A DNA stretch of 59,574 nt from an uncultured bacterium (GTDB taxonomy: Bacteria > Bacteroidota > Rhodothermia > Rhodothermales > Rubricoccaceae), in NCBI GenBank assembly GCA_947493945.1, contig CANLSR010000014.1:1-59574 (forward strand), read 5' to 3'. Position numbers and translations under genes: made by a program. Under the pieces are notes generated by a model. The model did no database searches. It saw only the letters and a program-made list of their open reading frames with translations, and had not been told where the DNA came from. Every line of letters begins with the position of its first letter. Within the stretch, counting starts at the first letter, position 1. Positions 34,277 through 43,244 of the stretch are shown here, one piece after another.

Positions 34277-36028
34277 TCAGACCAAGCGGCCGGCGCGCAA
34301 GGAGCGCTCCAGCCACGTCCGCTTTTTTTCGAGGGCCACCACCGACGCGTCGGCCTGGGCCTGTCCGCGGCCCTGCTGCTTCCACGCCGCGTGGACCTGG
34401 CGGACCGAGACGCCGGCGGCGTAGCTCAGCTCCTTGGCCATCTCGGCGCACGCCTGGCGGAGCTCGCGCTCGCGCGCGGCCATGTCCAGCGCCACCGGCT
34501 TGACCTGCTGGCGGGGCACGTCGCGGTGGAACTGGTCGGCGGCGCGGTAGCCCGGCATCTGGTCCAGCGACAGGGTCTGGCTGGTTCCCTGGCGCACCGA
34601 CGTGAGCTCCCACACGCTGGCGGTCGTCGGCTCCGAGGCCGGCCCCTCGCCGCCGCCGCCGGTCCCCTTGGACCTTTTGACGCCGACGACCTCCTCGGCC
34701 GCGATCCAGCGCAGCGTCTCGGCCACGTCCGAGTCGTCGGCGGCGTACAAGTCGCAGCGGTTGGCCTCCTCGGGCCACTGGGGCACGTAGCGCATCCCCC
34801 GGAACACCTGCTGCATCGTCTTGCCGACGGCGCGGACCAGGTCGGCCTTGACCAGCACCGAGATCGGTTTGATGTCCGTGCCCTCGCCGATCATGTCCAC
34901 CTGGACCATCACCGACGTCTCGCCGGCGCGGTAGGCCGCCAGCCGGGCCTCGCGCTCGGCGGCGGGCACGTCCTGGCCGATCCGCGCCGAGGTCACGTCG
35001 GGGTAGCGGCGGCGCACGAAGTCGTGGATCGAGCGGGCGTGGGCGTTGGACATCGCGATCACCAGCATCTGGTGGTCCCGGTAGCCGGCCCAGTTGCCCG
35101 TCCGCGCCATCTGCCGCGCCAGCGCGCCGCGCTTTTCGGCAAACCGCTCGAACGCCGGCCCGAGCAGCGTCTCCAGGTACACCTCGTGGAACCGGAGCTT
35201 GCGCCGGGCCAGGTAGGCGTCGACGTCCTTGGACGCCTCGGGGTCGTCGCGGAGCTGGCTCAGCGAGATCTCGACCTTCTCGCCCGTGTCGGTGTGGACC
35301 ATCCCGACGGTGTAGTCGACGACGTGGGCCTCGACGCGCTTCAGGATCTCGCCCTCGGCGTGCGCCTCGCGCATCCCGACCTCGTGGAGCGCGTCGTAGT
35401 ACTCGAACCCCTCGGCGTCGGTCGTGACCGGCACGCCGAACAGCGACTTGCTGTCGCTCCGGAGCGGCGTCCCCGAGAGCGCCACCGACGCGGCGTGGGG
35501 GAACCGCTCGATGGCGCGCGCCCACGTCCCGTCGTGGGCGAGGTGGTGGACCTCGTCGAACACGAACAGCGCCCGCGACCGTTTGCAATACTCGACCAGC
35601 GCCTCGTTGCCGCGCTCGCCCGACGCGTACTGGTAGGTGGTCACCACGACCTCGGTGTCGAGGTTCTTGAGGAACACCCGGTCCGAGTCGGCGGCGCAGT
35701 AGCTCACGCCACTGTGCCCGAGCCAGTGGAACACCCGGGCCAACTCGTCGGCGTCGGCGTACTGGTCGCGCAGGTTGCCGCGCGGCACGAACACCACCAG
35801 CCGGTCGACGAGCCCCATCTCGCGGGCGACGACGTAGGCCGAGAGCGCCGTGATGGTCTTGCCGTAGCCGGGCACGAACACGCCGAGGGCGTTCCGCTCG
35901 GTCGTGCGCAGCATGGCCGCCCAGCGCTCCAGGAAGGTCCGCTGCCCGTCGCGGAAGGCGAACCCGTCACGCAGGCGGACGCCGGGCAGGGCGTCCGCGA
36001 CGGGCAGCGGGCGGGCGGGAGAGGGCAA
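34277..36028 (-). CDS. SF2 DEAD/DEAH-family helicase, type III/RadD-like
   Basis: A 583-residue superfamily 2 helicase. Motif I is PGYGKT at about 53-58, motif II is DEVHHLAH near 155, motif III SGTPLR, and motif VI lies in QQVFRGMRY. The helicase core resembles restriction-enzyme and RadD-like helicases, but no nuclease domain is present. The C-terminal 150 residues are charged and helical (MAARERELRQACAEMAKELS). It starts with TTG; a TAGCTTCC box lies 22 bases upstream. It stands alone between recQ and the BLUF gene. A DNA-repair role is plausible, a defence role possible. Confidence 0.72.
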   Translation of the reverse strand: MPSPARPLPVADALPGVRLRDGFAFRDGQRTFLERWAAMLRTTERNALGVFVPGYGKTITALSAYVVAREMGLVDRLVVFVPRGNLRDQYADADELARVFHWLGHSGVSYCAADSDRVFLKNLDTEVVVTTYQYASGERGNEALVEYCKRSRALFVFDEVHHLAHDGTWARAIERFPHAASVALSGTPLRSDSKSLFGVPVTTDAEGFEYYDALHEVGMREAHAEGEILKRVEAHVVDYTVGMVHTDTGEKVEISLSQLRDDPEASKDVDAYLARRKLRFHEVYLETLLGPAFERFAEKRGALARQMARTGNWAGYRDHQMLVIAMSNAHARSIHDFVRRRYPDVTSARIGQDVPAAEREARLAAYRAGETSVMVQVDMIGEGTDIKPISVLVKADLVRAVGKTMQQVFRGMRYVPQWPEEANRCDLYAADDSDVAETLRWIAAEEVVGVKRSKGTGGGGEGPASEPTTASVWELTSVRQGTSQTLSLDQMPGYRAADQFHRDVPRQQVKPVALDMAARERELRQACAEMAKELSYAAGVSVRQVHAAWKQQGRGQAQADASVVALEKKRTWLERSLRAGRLV

Positions 36029-36050
36029 CGGGGCGGTCTGCGGGGGGCCG

Positions 36051-36058
36051 GGAAGCTA
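36051..36058 (-). promoter_or_regulatory. Promoter-like -7 box before the SF2 helicase gene
   Basis: On the minus strand the sequence reads TAGCTTCC, ending 22 bases before the TTG start. It belongs to the same series as the boxes before herA and the PPC-domain gene. Confidence 0.4.
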
Positions 36059-36210
36059 ACGCCGTCGCCGCGCCCGCCGCGCGCTGGCGGCCGGTGCCGG
36101 GCGGCCAGGGGGCTCGTCTAGGGGGGGTCCTGAGCCTGCGCCGAGACTTCAGACGGGCGCCGGCCCGCCGATTACCAAGGCCCCCGTCACCGCCCCGGTC
36201 CCTCTCGGCC

Positions 36211-36648
36211 ATGAATCACCCGATCCGGCAACTGGTCTACGGCTCCTCGTCGCCCGGCCTGCTCTCCAACGACGTCCTGCTCGACATCCTGCGCGCCAGC
36301 CGGCGCAACAACCCGGCCGTCGGCGTGACGGGCGCGCTGCTCTACGCCGAGGGCAACTTTATGCAGGTGCTCGAAGGCCCGGCCGAGGCCGTCGAGAGCG
36401 TCTACCTCCGCGTCCGGCGCGACGACCGCCACCGGGGCGTGCTCACGCTGATCGACGCCGCCGTCGCCGAGCGGGCGTTCCCCGACTGGTCGATGGGGTT
36501 CGTCCACGGCGACGACCTGTCCGACGAGGACCGCCGGTCGACGCGCTCGCTCCACGACCTCACCGAGCCCAGCCCCGGCGCGGCGCGGCGCCTGCTGGCC
36601 ACGTTCCGGTCGATGATGCCGGGCGTCCGCACGTCGGCGCGGGTCTAG
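36211..36648 (+). CDS. BLUF-domain blue-light photoreceptor
   Basis: A 145-residue stand-alone BLUF protein that binds FAD non-covalently. Hallmarks are the N-terminal QLVYGSSSPGLLS with Tyr9, the ASRRNNPAVGVTGALLY helix-strand with Asn, the Gln of NFMQVLEG, and FPDWSMGF with Trp and Met near the end. Light alters the Tyr-Gln-flavin hydrogen bonds. No output domain is fused, so it must signal through a partner, which is not adjacent here. About 40 basic C-terminal residues may form the contact. It is divergent from the SF2 helicase gene. Confidence 0.88.
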   Translation: MNHPIRQLVYGSSSPGLLSNDVLLDILRASRRNNPAVGVTGALLYAEGNFMQVLEGPAEAVESVYLRVRRDDRHRGVLTLIDAAVAERAFPDWSMGFVHGDDLSDEDRRSTRSLHDLTEPSPGAARRLLATFRSMMPGVRTSARV

Positions 36649-36696
36649 GCCCGCCGCGCGCTGGCGGTCGGAGCCGGCGCCTCGTGTCGGACCCGT

Positions 36697-36727
36697 CGTA
36701 GGGACACGCCGGTGGCGTGCCCCTACG
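36697..36727. repeat. Palindromic repeat with CGTAGGG ends
   Basis: CGTAGGG-a-CACGCC, loop GGT, GGCGTG-c-CCCTACG. The arms pair over 13 bp with one mismatch. It lies between the BLUF gene and the convergent M1 peptidase gene, so it could serve as a bidirectional transcript end; there is no T-tract. It is related to the GACGCC palindromes at 129 and 39775. Confidence 0.7.
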
Positions 36728-36787
36728 GTTCTCGACGTGCGCGCAGGGTCCTGCCGGCGATGGACACCGCCAGCGGGGGAGGGCGGT

Positions 36788-38785
36788 CTACAACCGGCGC
36801 TCGTCGTCGGCCGGGTCGTCGTCGGGGTAGTCGCCCGAGGCGTTGATGCGGGCCGAGACCAACGTCCGGCCGGCCAGCGGCACGAACGCGCCGGCAGTGT
36901 CGGTCGAGAAGTAGGCCTCGGCCGGGATCACGACCGTCTCCGTCGAGCCGTCCGAGAACGTGAACTCGACCGCCGTCGGGAGCACGATCGCGCCCCGGTT
37001 CTCGACCGTCGCCACGGCCCGGTCCTCCGCGACCGCCAGCGCGGCGAGCGCCTGGTCGAACTGGCCCGTCTCGTAGAACCAGCCGCGCCAGAACCAGTCC
37101 AGGTCCTCGCCGGTCACGTCCTCGATGGTGCGGAAAAAGTCGGCCGGCTGGGGGTGCTTGTAGGCCCAGCGCTCGATGTACTCCCGGAACGCGGCGTCGA
37201 ACCGCTCCGGCCCGACGATCTCGTTGCGCAGCAGCAGGAGCCCCTTGGCCGGCTTCCGGTACGCGAGCCAGCCCAGCGCCTGGGACCGGATGCGGTCCGG
37301 GTAGGTCGCGATCGGCTGGTCGGCGGCCCAGGGCTGGCGCATAAAGCCGGCGGCGGCGGGCCCTTCGGTCAGGCGGATCACCCGCGCCGAGTCGGCCTGG
37401 CCGTAGCCGGCGATGGTCGGGTCGGGGTTCTCGTCGTAGAAATAGCGGTTGGCGAACGTGTTGAGGAACGAGTTGAACCCCTCGTCCATCCAGGCGTAGC
37501 GGCGCTCGTCACTACCCACGATCATCGGGAACCAGTTGTGGCCCAGCTCGTGGTCGATGACCCCGAACAGGCTCATAAAGCGCGCGTCGACGCCCGAGAA
37601 GTGGAGCATCGGGTACTCCATGCCGCCGACCACGCCGGCGACCGAGATCGCGACGGGGTACGGGTACGGGTACCACCGGCTGTTGGCCAGGATCGAGGCG
37701 CGGCCAAACCGCGTGGCCTCCTCCCAGCCCGGCTCGGCCGTCGTGCCGATGCCCTCGTGCGGGTAGGCGCTCATGATGAGCACGTCGTTGACTGAGCCGT
37801 CCTCCATTTCGACCGCCGCGTTGGCGGCGTCCAGGATGAACGCCTCCGACGCCGCCCACGCCACGTCGCGGACGTTCTCGGCGCGGTACTTCCACGTCGT
37901 CATGCCGGACCCGTGGTGCGCCGCGGCCGTGCCCACCTCGTCGGGCCGGATCAGGTAGACGCGGTCGGCGCTCTGCCGAGCCTGCGCCAGCCGCTGGCGC
38001 TGGGTGTCGGAGTACACCTCGCGCTCGTTCACGAGCGTGCCCGTGCCGACGACGGTCATGGTCGAGGGCACCGTGACCTCGTACTCGACGTCGCCGTAGC
38101 CGAGGTAGAACTCGCCCTGGCCGAGGTACGGCAAGACGTTCCAGCCGTGGACGTCGTCGTAGACGGCCACGCGCGGGAACCACTGGGCCAGCTCGTAGAC
38201 CGTCCCGCGCTCGGTGTCGAGCCGGCCCATCCGGTCGGCCCCGTACTCCGGCACCACGAACGAGTAGGGGACGGTGATCTCGACCCGGCCGCCCTCGGCC
38301 GCCAGCGGGCGCGCCAGGTCCAGCCGCATCCGGGTGTCGTCCACGACCGGCGTGACGGGCCGGCCGTCGACGGTCACGGTGCCCAGCTGGTAGCCGCCCC
38401 CGGCGAACGAGCCGCGCCAGCGGCTGTCCGGCGGCGTCCGCCGCGCGCCCCGGCTGCCGAGCCCGAACAGGTTCTGCTCCAGGTGCATCCAGACGTAGGT
38501 CAGCGGCAGCGGGCTGTTGTTGGTGTACGTCAGCCGGACGGTGCCCGCGACGGTGTTCGCCGCCGGGTCCAGGGTGGCGTCGATCTGGTAGTCGTTCCGG
38601 TTTTGCCAGTAGGCCGGGCCGGGGCGGCCGTCGGCGGCGCGGTACTGGTTGGGCGCGGCCAGGTCGAGCGGCGCGAACAGCACCTCGTTGGTCTCCGGCA
38701 GCGCGTCCGGGACGGCCTGGGCCGAGAGCTGCGCGGGGGCGGCGAAAAGGAGGAGGGCACCGGCGGCGGCGACGAGACGGGTCAT
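36788..38785 (-). CDS. Secreted M1 family aminopeptidase-like metallopeptidase
   Basis: A 665-residue gluzincin. The signal peptide covers residues 1-23 (MTRLVAAAGALLLFAAPAQL). The zinc motif HELGH lies near residue 412, followed 18 residues later by the Glu of WMDEGFN, giving HExxH-x18-E. Preceding MEYPMLHFSG takes the place of the usual GAMEN exopeptidase motif. The N-terminal beta domain (ATLDPAANTVAGTVRLTYTN) is typical of M1. The altered GAMEN region makes strict aminopeptidase activity uncertain. ATG 38785 is chosen because the signal peptide starts there. Confidence 0.87.
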   Translation of the reverse strand: MTRLVAAAGALLLFAAPAQLSAQAVPDALPETNEVLFAPLDLAAPNQYRAADGRPGPAYWQNRNDYQIDATLDPAANTVAGTVRLTYTNNSPLPLTYVWMHLEQNLFGLGSRGARRTPPDSRWRGSFAGGGYQLGTVTVDGRPVTPVVDDTRMRLDLARPLAAEGGRVEITVPYSFVVPEYGADRMGRLDTERGTVYELAQWFPRVAVYDDVHGWNVLPYLGQGEFYLGYGDVEYEVTVPSTMTVVGTGTLVNEREVYSDTQRQRLAQARQSADRVYLIRPDEVGTAAAHHGSGMTTWKYRAENVRDVAWAASEAFILDAANAAVEMEDGSVNDVLIMSAYPHEGIGTTAEPGWEEATRFGRASILANSRWYPYPYPVAISVAGVVGGMEYPMLHFSGVDARFMSLFGVIDHELGHNWFPMIVGSDERRYAWMDEGFNSFLNTFANRYFYDENPDPTIAGYGQADSARVIRLTEGPAAAGFMRQPWAADQPIATYPDRIRSQALGWLAYRKPAKGLLLLRNEIVGPERFDAAFREYIERWAYKHPQPADFFRTIEDVTGEDLDWFWRGWFYETGQFDQALAALAVAEDRAVATVENRGAIVLPTAVEFTFSDGSTETVVIPAEAYFSTDTAGAFVPLAGRTLVSARINASGDYPDDDPADDERRL

Positions 38786-39009
38786 GAGGGGGGAGTCTGA
38801 TGGAGAGGCCACAACGCAGCCGCCACCCAGATCGGTCCCGTCACGCCGGCCGCCGGGGTCGAGACGTGCGGACGCTGGACGGGCCCAGGCGCGGCGCCCG
38901 CCCCGCTGGCGCCCGCCGCCAGCGAGCGGCGGCGTCGAGCGGCGGTGGCCCGGCGCCAACTTTCACGCCCGACTGAAAACCCCGCACGCCCGGGCACGTC
39001 CGACCGCCC

Positions 39010-39741
<732 letters not shown>

Positions 39742-39774
39742 AGGGCGTGGTACGGGGCCGAGTGCTCGGGCGGA

Positions 39775-39793
39775 GACGCCACGCCGTGGCGTC
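39775..39793. repeat. Perfect palindrome GACGCCACGCCGTGGCGTC
   Basis: Identical to the copy at 129-147. It lies in the 118-base gap between the ABC ATPase and FtsX-type permease genes, where a hairpin could adjust the ratio of the two products. Confidence 0.8.
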
Positions 39794-39859
39794 GCTACGG
39801 ACCGCAGCCGGAACGCGCGTCGGCACGCCGCCGCCGGCCGCCGCCAGCCGGGCGCGCTG

Positions 39860-42544
39860 ATGGGAACGCTCGCCCGATCCAGCCGCCGCTACCTCCTCCG
39901 CCACCCGTGGCTGACGGCGCTGTCCGTCCTCGGCGTCGCCCTCGGCGTGGCCGTCAGCGTGGCCGTGGACCTGGCCAACACGAGCGCGCTCCGCGCCTTC
40001 GAGGTGTCCGGCCAGGCCGTCACCGGCCGCGCCACGCACCAGGTCGTCGGCGGCCCCGGCGGCGTCGACGGCCGGCTCGTCGCCCGGCTGGCGGTGGAGG
40101 CCGGCGCCGGCGAGATCGCGCCCGTCGTCGAGGGCAACGCCCGCACGGCCCGCCAGCCCGGCCGCGTGGTCTCCGTCCTGGGCGTCGACCCGTTCGCCGA
40201 GGCCTCGTTCCGGCCCTTCGTCGGCGGGCCGGGCAGCGGGCTCGACGCCGGCACCTTCCTGACCGTGCCCGGCGCCGTGCTGTTGTCGGAGCAGACGGCG
40301 GCCGAGCTGGGCCTGGCCGTCGGCGACACGCTGGGCCTGCGCGTCGACGGCCGGCCCGAGACCGCCCGCGTGGTCGGCCTGCTCCAACCCGACGACGACC
40401 GGAGCGCCAGCGCCCTCCAAAACCTCCTCGTGGCCGACGTCTCGACGGCCCAGGAATGGTTCGGAATGCAAGGTCCAGGGTCCCGGGTCCAGGGTCTGCC
40501 CTCCGACCGTGTGGCGACAGGCCCGAGCGACGCAGGCCGCCCCGACAGCTCTCCAACGGCACGGCCGGCCCCCGACGCCACGTCAGCCGAACCCCGAACC
40601 ACGGACCACGGACCGAGTGCCGGCCGCCTGACCCGCATCGACCTGATCCTGCCCGTGGGCGACTCCGCCGCCGTCGCGTGCGTCCGCGCCGTGCTGCCGG
40701 CCGGCACCGAGGTCCGCCCCGCGTCCAGCCAGGCCGAGGCGCTGGCGACCATGACGGCCGCCTTCCGCCTCAACCTGACCGCTCTCTCGCTGCTGGCGCT
40801 GGTCGTCGGCGTGTTCTTGATCTACAACACCGTGACGTTTGCCGTCGTCCAGCGGCGGCGCGTGCTGGGCACGTACCGGGCGCTGGGCGTGACCCGGCGC
40901 GAGGTGTTCGGCGTGGTGCTGGCCGAGGCGCTGGTGGTGGGGCTCGTCGGGACCGCCTTCGGCATCGCGCTGGGCGTGCTGATGGGGACCGGGCTGGTGC
41001 GTCTGGTGACCCAGACCATCGGCGACCTGTACTTCGTCGTCCGCGTGCGCGAGCTGGCGCTGTCGCCCGCCGCGCTCCTGAAGGGCGTGGCCCTGGGCCT
41101 GGGCGCCACGCTGGTGGGCGCGCTGCGGCCCGGCTGGGAGGCCGCGTCCACGCCGCCCGCGACGGCGCTCCGGCGGTCGACCGCCGAGGACCGGCTGGGC
41201 GAGGGCGCCGGGCGGCTGGCGCTGGCCGGGCTGGCGGCCGGCGCGGCCGGCGTCGGCGTGCTGGCGGTCCCGGCCGGCGTGGCCGGCGCCTACGTCGGGA
41301 TGCTGGGCATCCTGGCCGGAACGGCGCTCGCCACGCCCTGGCTCACGCGCGCCTGGGCGCGGCTGGCCGGGCCCGTGATGGGCCGGCTGATGGGGCCCGT
41401 CGGGCGGATGGCCGCGCGCGGCATCGCCACCAGCCTGAGCCGGACCGCCGTGGCCGTGGCCGCCTTGACCGTGGCCGTGGCCGCGACCGTCGGCGTGGCC
41501 ACGATGGTCTCGTCGTTCCGCACGACCGTCGAGGACTGGCTCGGGTCCGTGCTCCAGAGCGACGTCTACGTCCAGCCGCCGTCCACCGTCTTCAGGAGGG
41601 GAGGGGCCGTCCTGGACCCGGCGCTGGCGGCCGACCTGGAGGCGCTCGCCGGCGTCGAGCGGGCCGACGCCATCCGCGTGCGGACGCTGGACATGGGCTC
41701 GGGCCCCTTCGACCTGGTCGTGTCCCGCCTCGACCGGACGCGCGCCGCCGTCAACCGCTACAAGGCCGGCTCCGCCCAGGACGTGGCCGCGCGCGCCGCC
41801 AGCGGGGCCGTCGCCGTCAGCGAGCCGTTCGCCTTCCGCTTCGACGTCGCCGTGGGCGACACGCTGACGCTCCCCACCGACCGCGGCGACCGCCCCTTCC
41901 CCGTGGCCGGGGTCTACTACGACTACGGCAACGACCTGGGCGTGGTGCTCATGGACGAGCGGCCGTTTTTGCAGTCCTACGCCGACCCCGGCTACTCCGG
42001 CACCGCCCTCACCGCCGCCCCCGGCGTCGAACCGGCCGACCTGGTCGCGCGCGCCCGCGTCCTCGCCCAGGGCCGCCAGCAGGTCATCGTCCGCTCCAAC
42101 CGCGACCTGCGCGAGGCCAGCCTAGAGATCTTCGACCAGACGTTCGTCGTCACCGGCGTGCTGCGGCTGCTGGCCGTCGCCGTGGCGTTCGTGGGCGTGC
42201 TCTCGGCGCTGATGGCGCTGCAGCTGGAGCGCCGCCGCGAGCTGGCCATGCTCCGCGCCCAGGGCATGACCCCGCGCGAGGTGCAAAAAATGGTCATGGC
42301 CCAAACCGGGCTGATGGGCCTGTGGGCCGGCCTGCTGGCGGTCCCGCTGGGCCTGGCGCTGGCCGCCGTGCTGGTGTTCGTCGTCAACGTCCGCTCGTTT
42401 GGGTGGACGCTCGCGTTCACCGTCTCGCCGGCCGTGCTGCTCCAGGCCGTCGGGCTGGCCGTCGCCGCCGCGCTCATCGCCGGGCTCTACCCCGCCTGGC
42501 GCATGAGCACCACGCCCCCGGCGCTGGCCATGCGCGAGGAGTAG
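39860..42544 (+). CDS. FtsX/MacB-type ABC permease with in-frame repeat insertion
   Basis: An 894-residue permease of the duplicated FtsX type. The first helix lies near residues 18-36, a periplasmic MacB-like core follows, then three helices (from LLALVVGVFLIYNTVTFAVV to about residue 425), a central hydrophobic pair, a second periplasmic domain, and three C-terminal helices ending TPPALAMREE. It pairs with the ATPase just upstream. Residues 204-254 (from QGPGSRVQGLPSD onward) are low-complexity and derive from a heptamer-ended repeat. They split the otherwise continuous FGM/GRLTRIDLIL junction of the core domain without breaking the frame. Confidence 0.85.
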   Translation: MGTLARSSRRYLLRHPWLTALSVLGVALGVAVSVAVDLANTSALRAFEVSGQAVTGRATHQVVGGPGGVDGRLVARLAVEAGAGEIAPVVEGNARTARQPGRVVSVLGVDPFAEASFRPFVGGPGSGLDAGTFLTVPGAVLLSEQTAAELGLAVGDTLGLRVDGRPETARVVGLLQPDDDRSASALQNLLVADVSTAQEWFGMQGPGSRVQGLPSDRVATGPSDAGRPDSSPTARPAPDATSAEPRTTDHGPSAGRLTRIDLILPVGDSAAVACVRAVLPAGTEVRPASSQAEALATMTAAFRLNLTALSLLALVVGVFLIYNTVTFAVVQRRRVLGTYRALGVTRREVFGVVLAEALVVGLVGTAFGIALGVLMGTGLVRLVTQTIGDLYFVVRVRELALSPAALLKGVALGLGATLVGALRPGWEAASTPPATALRRSTAEDRLGEGAGRLALAGLAAGAAGVGVLAVPAGVAGAYVGMLGILAGTALATPWLTRAWARLAGPVMGRLMGPVGRMAARGIATSLSRTAVAVAALTVAVAATVGVATMVSSFRTTVEDWLGSVLQSDVYVQPPSTVFRRGGAVLDPALAADLEALAGVERADAIRVRTLDMGSGPFDLVVSRLDRTRAAVNRYKAGSAQDVAARAASGAVAVSEPFAFRFDVAVGDTLTLPTDRGDRPFPVAGVYYDYGNDLGVVLMDERPFLQSYADPGYSGTALTAAPGVEPADLVARARVLAQGRQQVIVRSNRDLREASLEIFDQTFVVTGVLRLLAVAVAFVGVLSALMALQLERRRELAMLRAQGMTPREVQKMVMAQTGLMGLWAGLLAVPLGLALAAVLVFVVNVRSFGWTLAFTVSPAVLLQAVGLAVAAALIAGLYPAWRMSTTPPALAMREE
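40472..40614. repeat. Heptamer-ended element inside the FtsX permease gene
   Basis: The left end is GGTCCAG, GGTCCCG, GGTCCAG, GGTCTGC. The right end, read on the opposite strand, is GGTCCGT, GGTCCGT, GGTTCGG, GGTTCGG. The architecture is the same as the element at 2049-2140: inverted heptamer ends around a unique core. GGTTCGG is a permutation of the GGGTTCG array at the window edge. Confidence 0.75.
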
Positions 42545-42557
42545 GGCCGAGGAGGCA

Positions 42558-42960
42558 GGGGACAGGGATCAGCAGCCCCACCGCGCCGCCGACCCCGGCC
42601 GCCAGCCGCTGGCGGCACGGCTGGGCGGTAGGGCCCCAGTCCACGTCCCGCCCTGGCACCGCCCCACGCATCGGCACCGCCTCACGCACCGCGCACACCC
42701 TCCCACGCGGTCATTCCCGCGCACGCGGGAAACCAGAGTGGCGACTTCAGGGCCAGAGCGACCGCGCCCTCCCAGCGGGGACCACCGCCCCCCGCCTGCG
42801 CCGGGGCATGCAGCCGGGGAGACCGGCCCTTCGTCCGCCCCACTGGCGGTCGTCATGAGAGCCGTTCCCGTACCCTGGATCCCCGCGTGCGCGGGGACGG
42901 CGGCGGGTGGGTTAGCGGTTGGCGAGAGCCTGCCTCCGGCGTGCGCCGCCAGCGGCTGGC
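42558..42960. repeat. Composite repeat cluster left of the R-M locus
   Basis: The 428-base gap after the FtsX permease holds no gene. It contains two heptamers (GGGGACA, GGGATCA at 42558-42571) and then a composite of GC-rich palindromes. These are TTCCCGCGCACGCGGGAA near 42717, a block with GCCGGGGAGACCGGCCCTTC near 42812-42831, CCCCGCGTGCGCGGGG near 42882-42897, and a final GCCGCCAGCGGCTGGCG. The same palindromes appear, inverted, at 48290-48560. Confidence 0.7.
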
Positions 42961-42972
42961 GGGGGAGGCGCG

Positions 42973-43188
42973 CTAGCTTGTGTGGCAGCTCGGCGAGCAA
43001 TGCAGGCACCCGTTGATCCGGGTGTTCGGGTACTGAGCCCGAGCGGCAGACACGGCCGAGGCGCAACCGTAATGATCTCCCAGGGGGATCTGGTTCTGAA
43101 TCGCGGGCGGGGTCCAACACGTGTCCAGGTTGTGGACTTCGTAGTCGCCGTTGTGTTGCTGGTTCTGGTTGAGGCAGTAGCGAGCCAT
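42973..43188 (-). CDS. Cys-rich small protein downstream of hsdS
   Basis: A 71-residue protein with six Cys (5, 24, 42, 61, 64, 68) and the ending NGCLHCSPSCHTS. The pattern, N-terminal YCLNxNxQxNGDYEVH, central LGxHYGCASAV and terminal C-x2-C-x3-CHTS, is one I recall from short uncharacterised proteins in many bacteria, often beside restriction or other accessory genes. The arrangement could bind a metal such as zinc. It lies 56 bases after the hsdS stop on the same strand, so it is probably the third gene of the R-M operon. The function is unknown. Confidence 0.75.
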   Translation of the reverse strand: MARYCLNQNQQHNGDYEVHNLDTCWTPPAIQNQIPLGDHYGCASAVSAARAQYPNTRINGCLHCSPSCHTS

Positions 43189-43244
43189 GACGCGAGGGAG
43201 AGGAGTGAGCCCCCAACATCCCGTGCGCCAGGGTCAAGGGAATG

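Noticed and set aside
42974..42980. TAGCTTG promoter box on the plus strand
   Set aside because: It is the reverse complement of the last codons and stop of the Cys-rich protein gene (ACAAGCTAG). No plus-strand gene follows, so it is coincidental.
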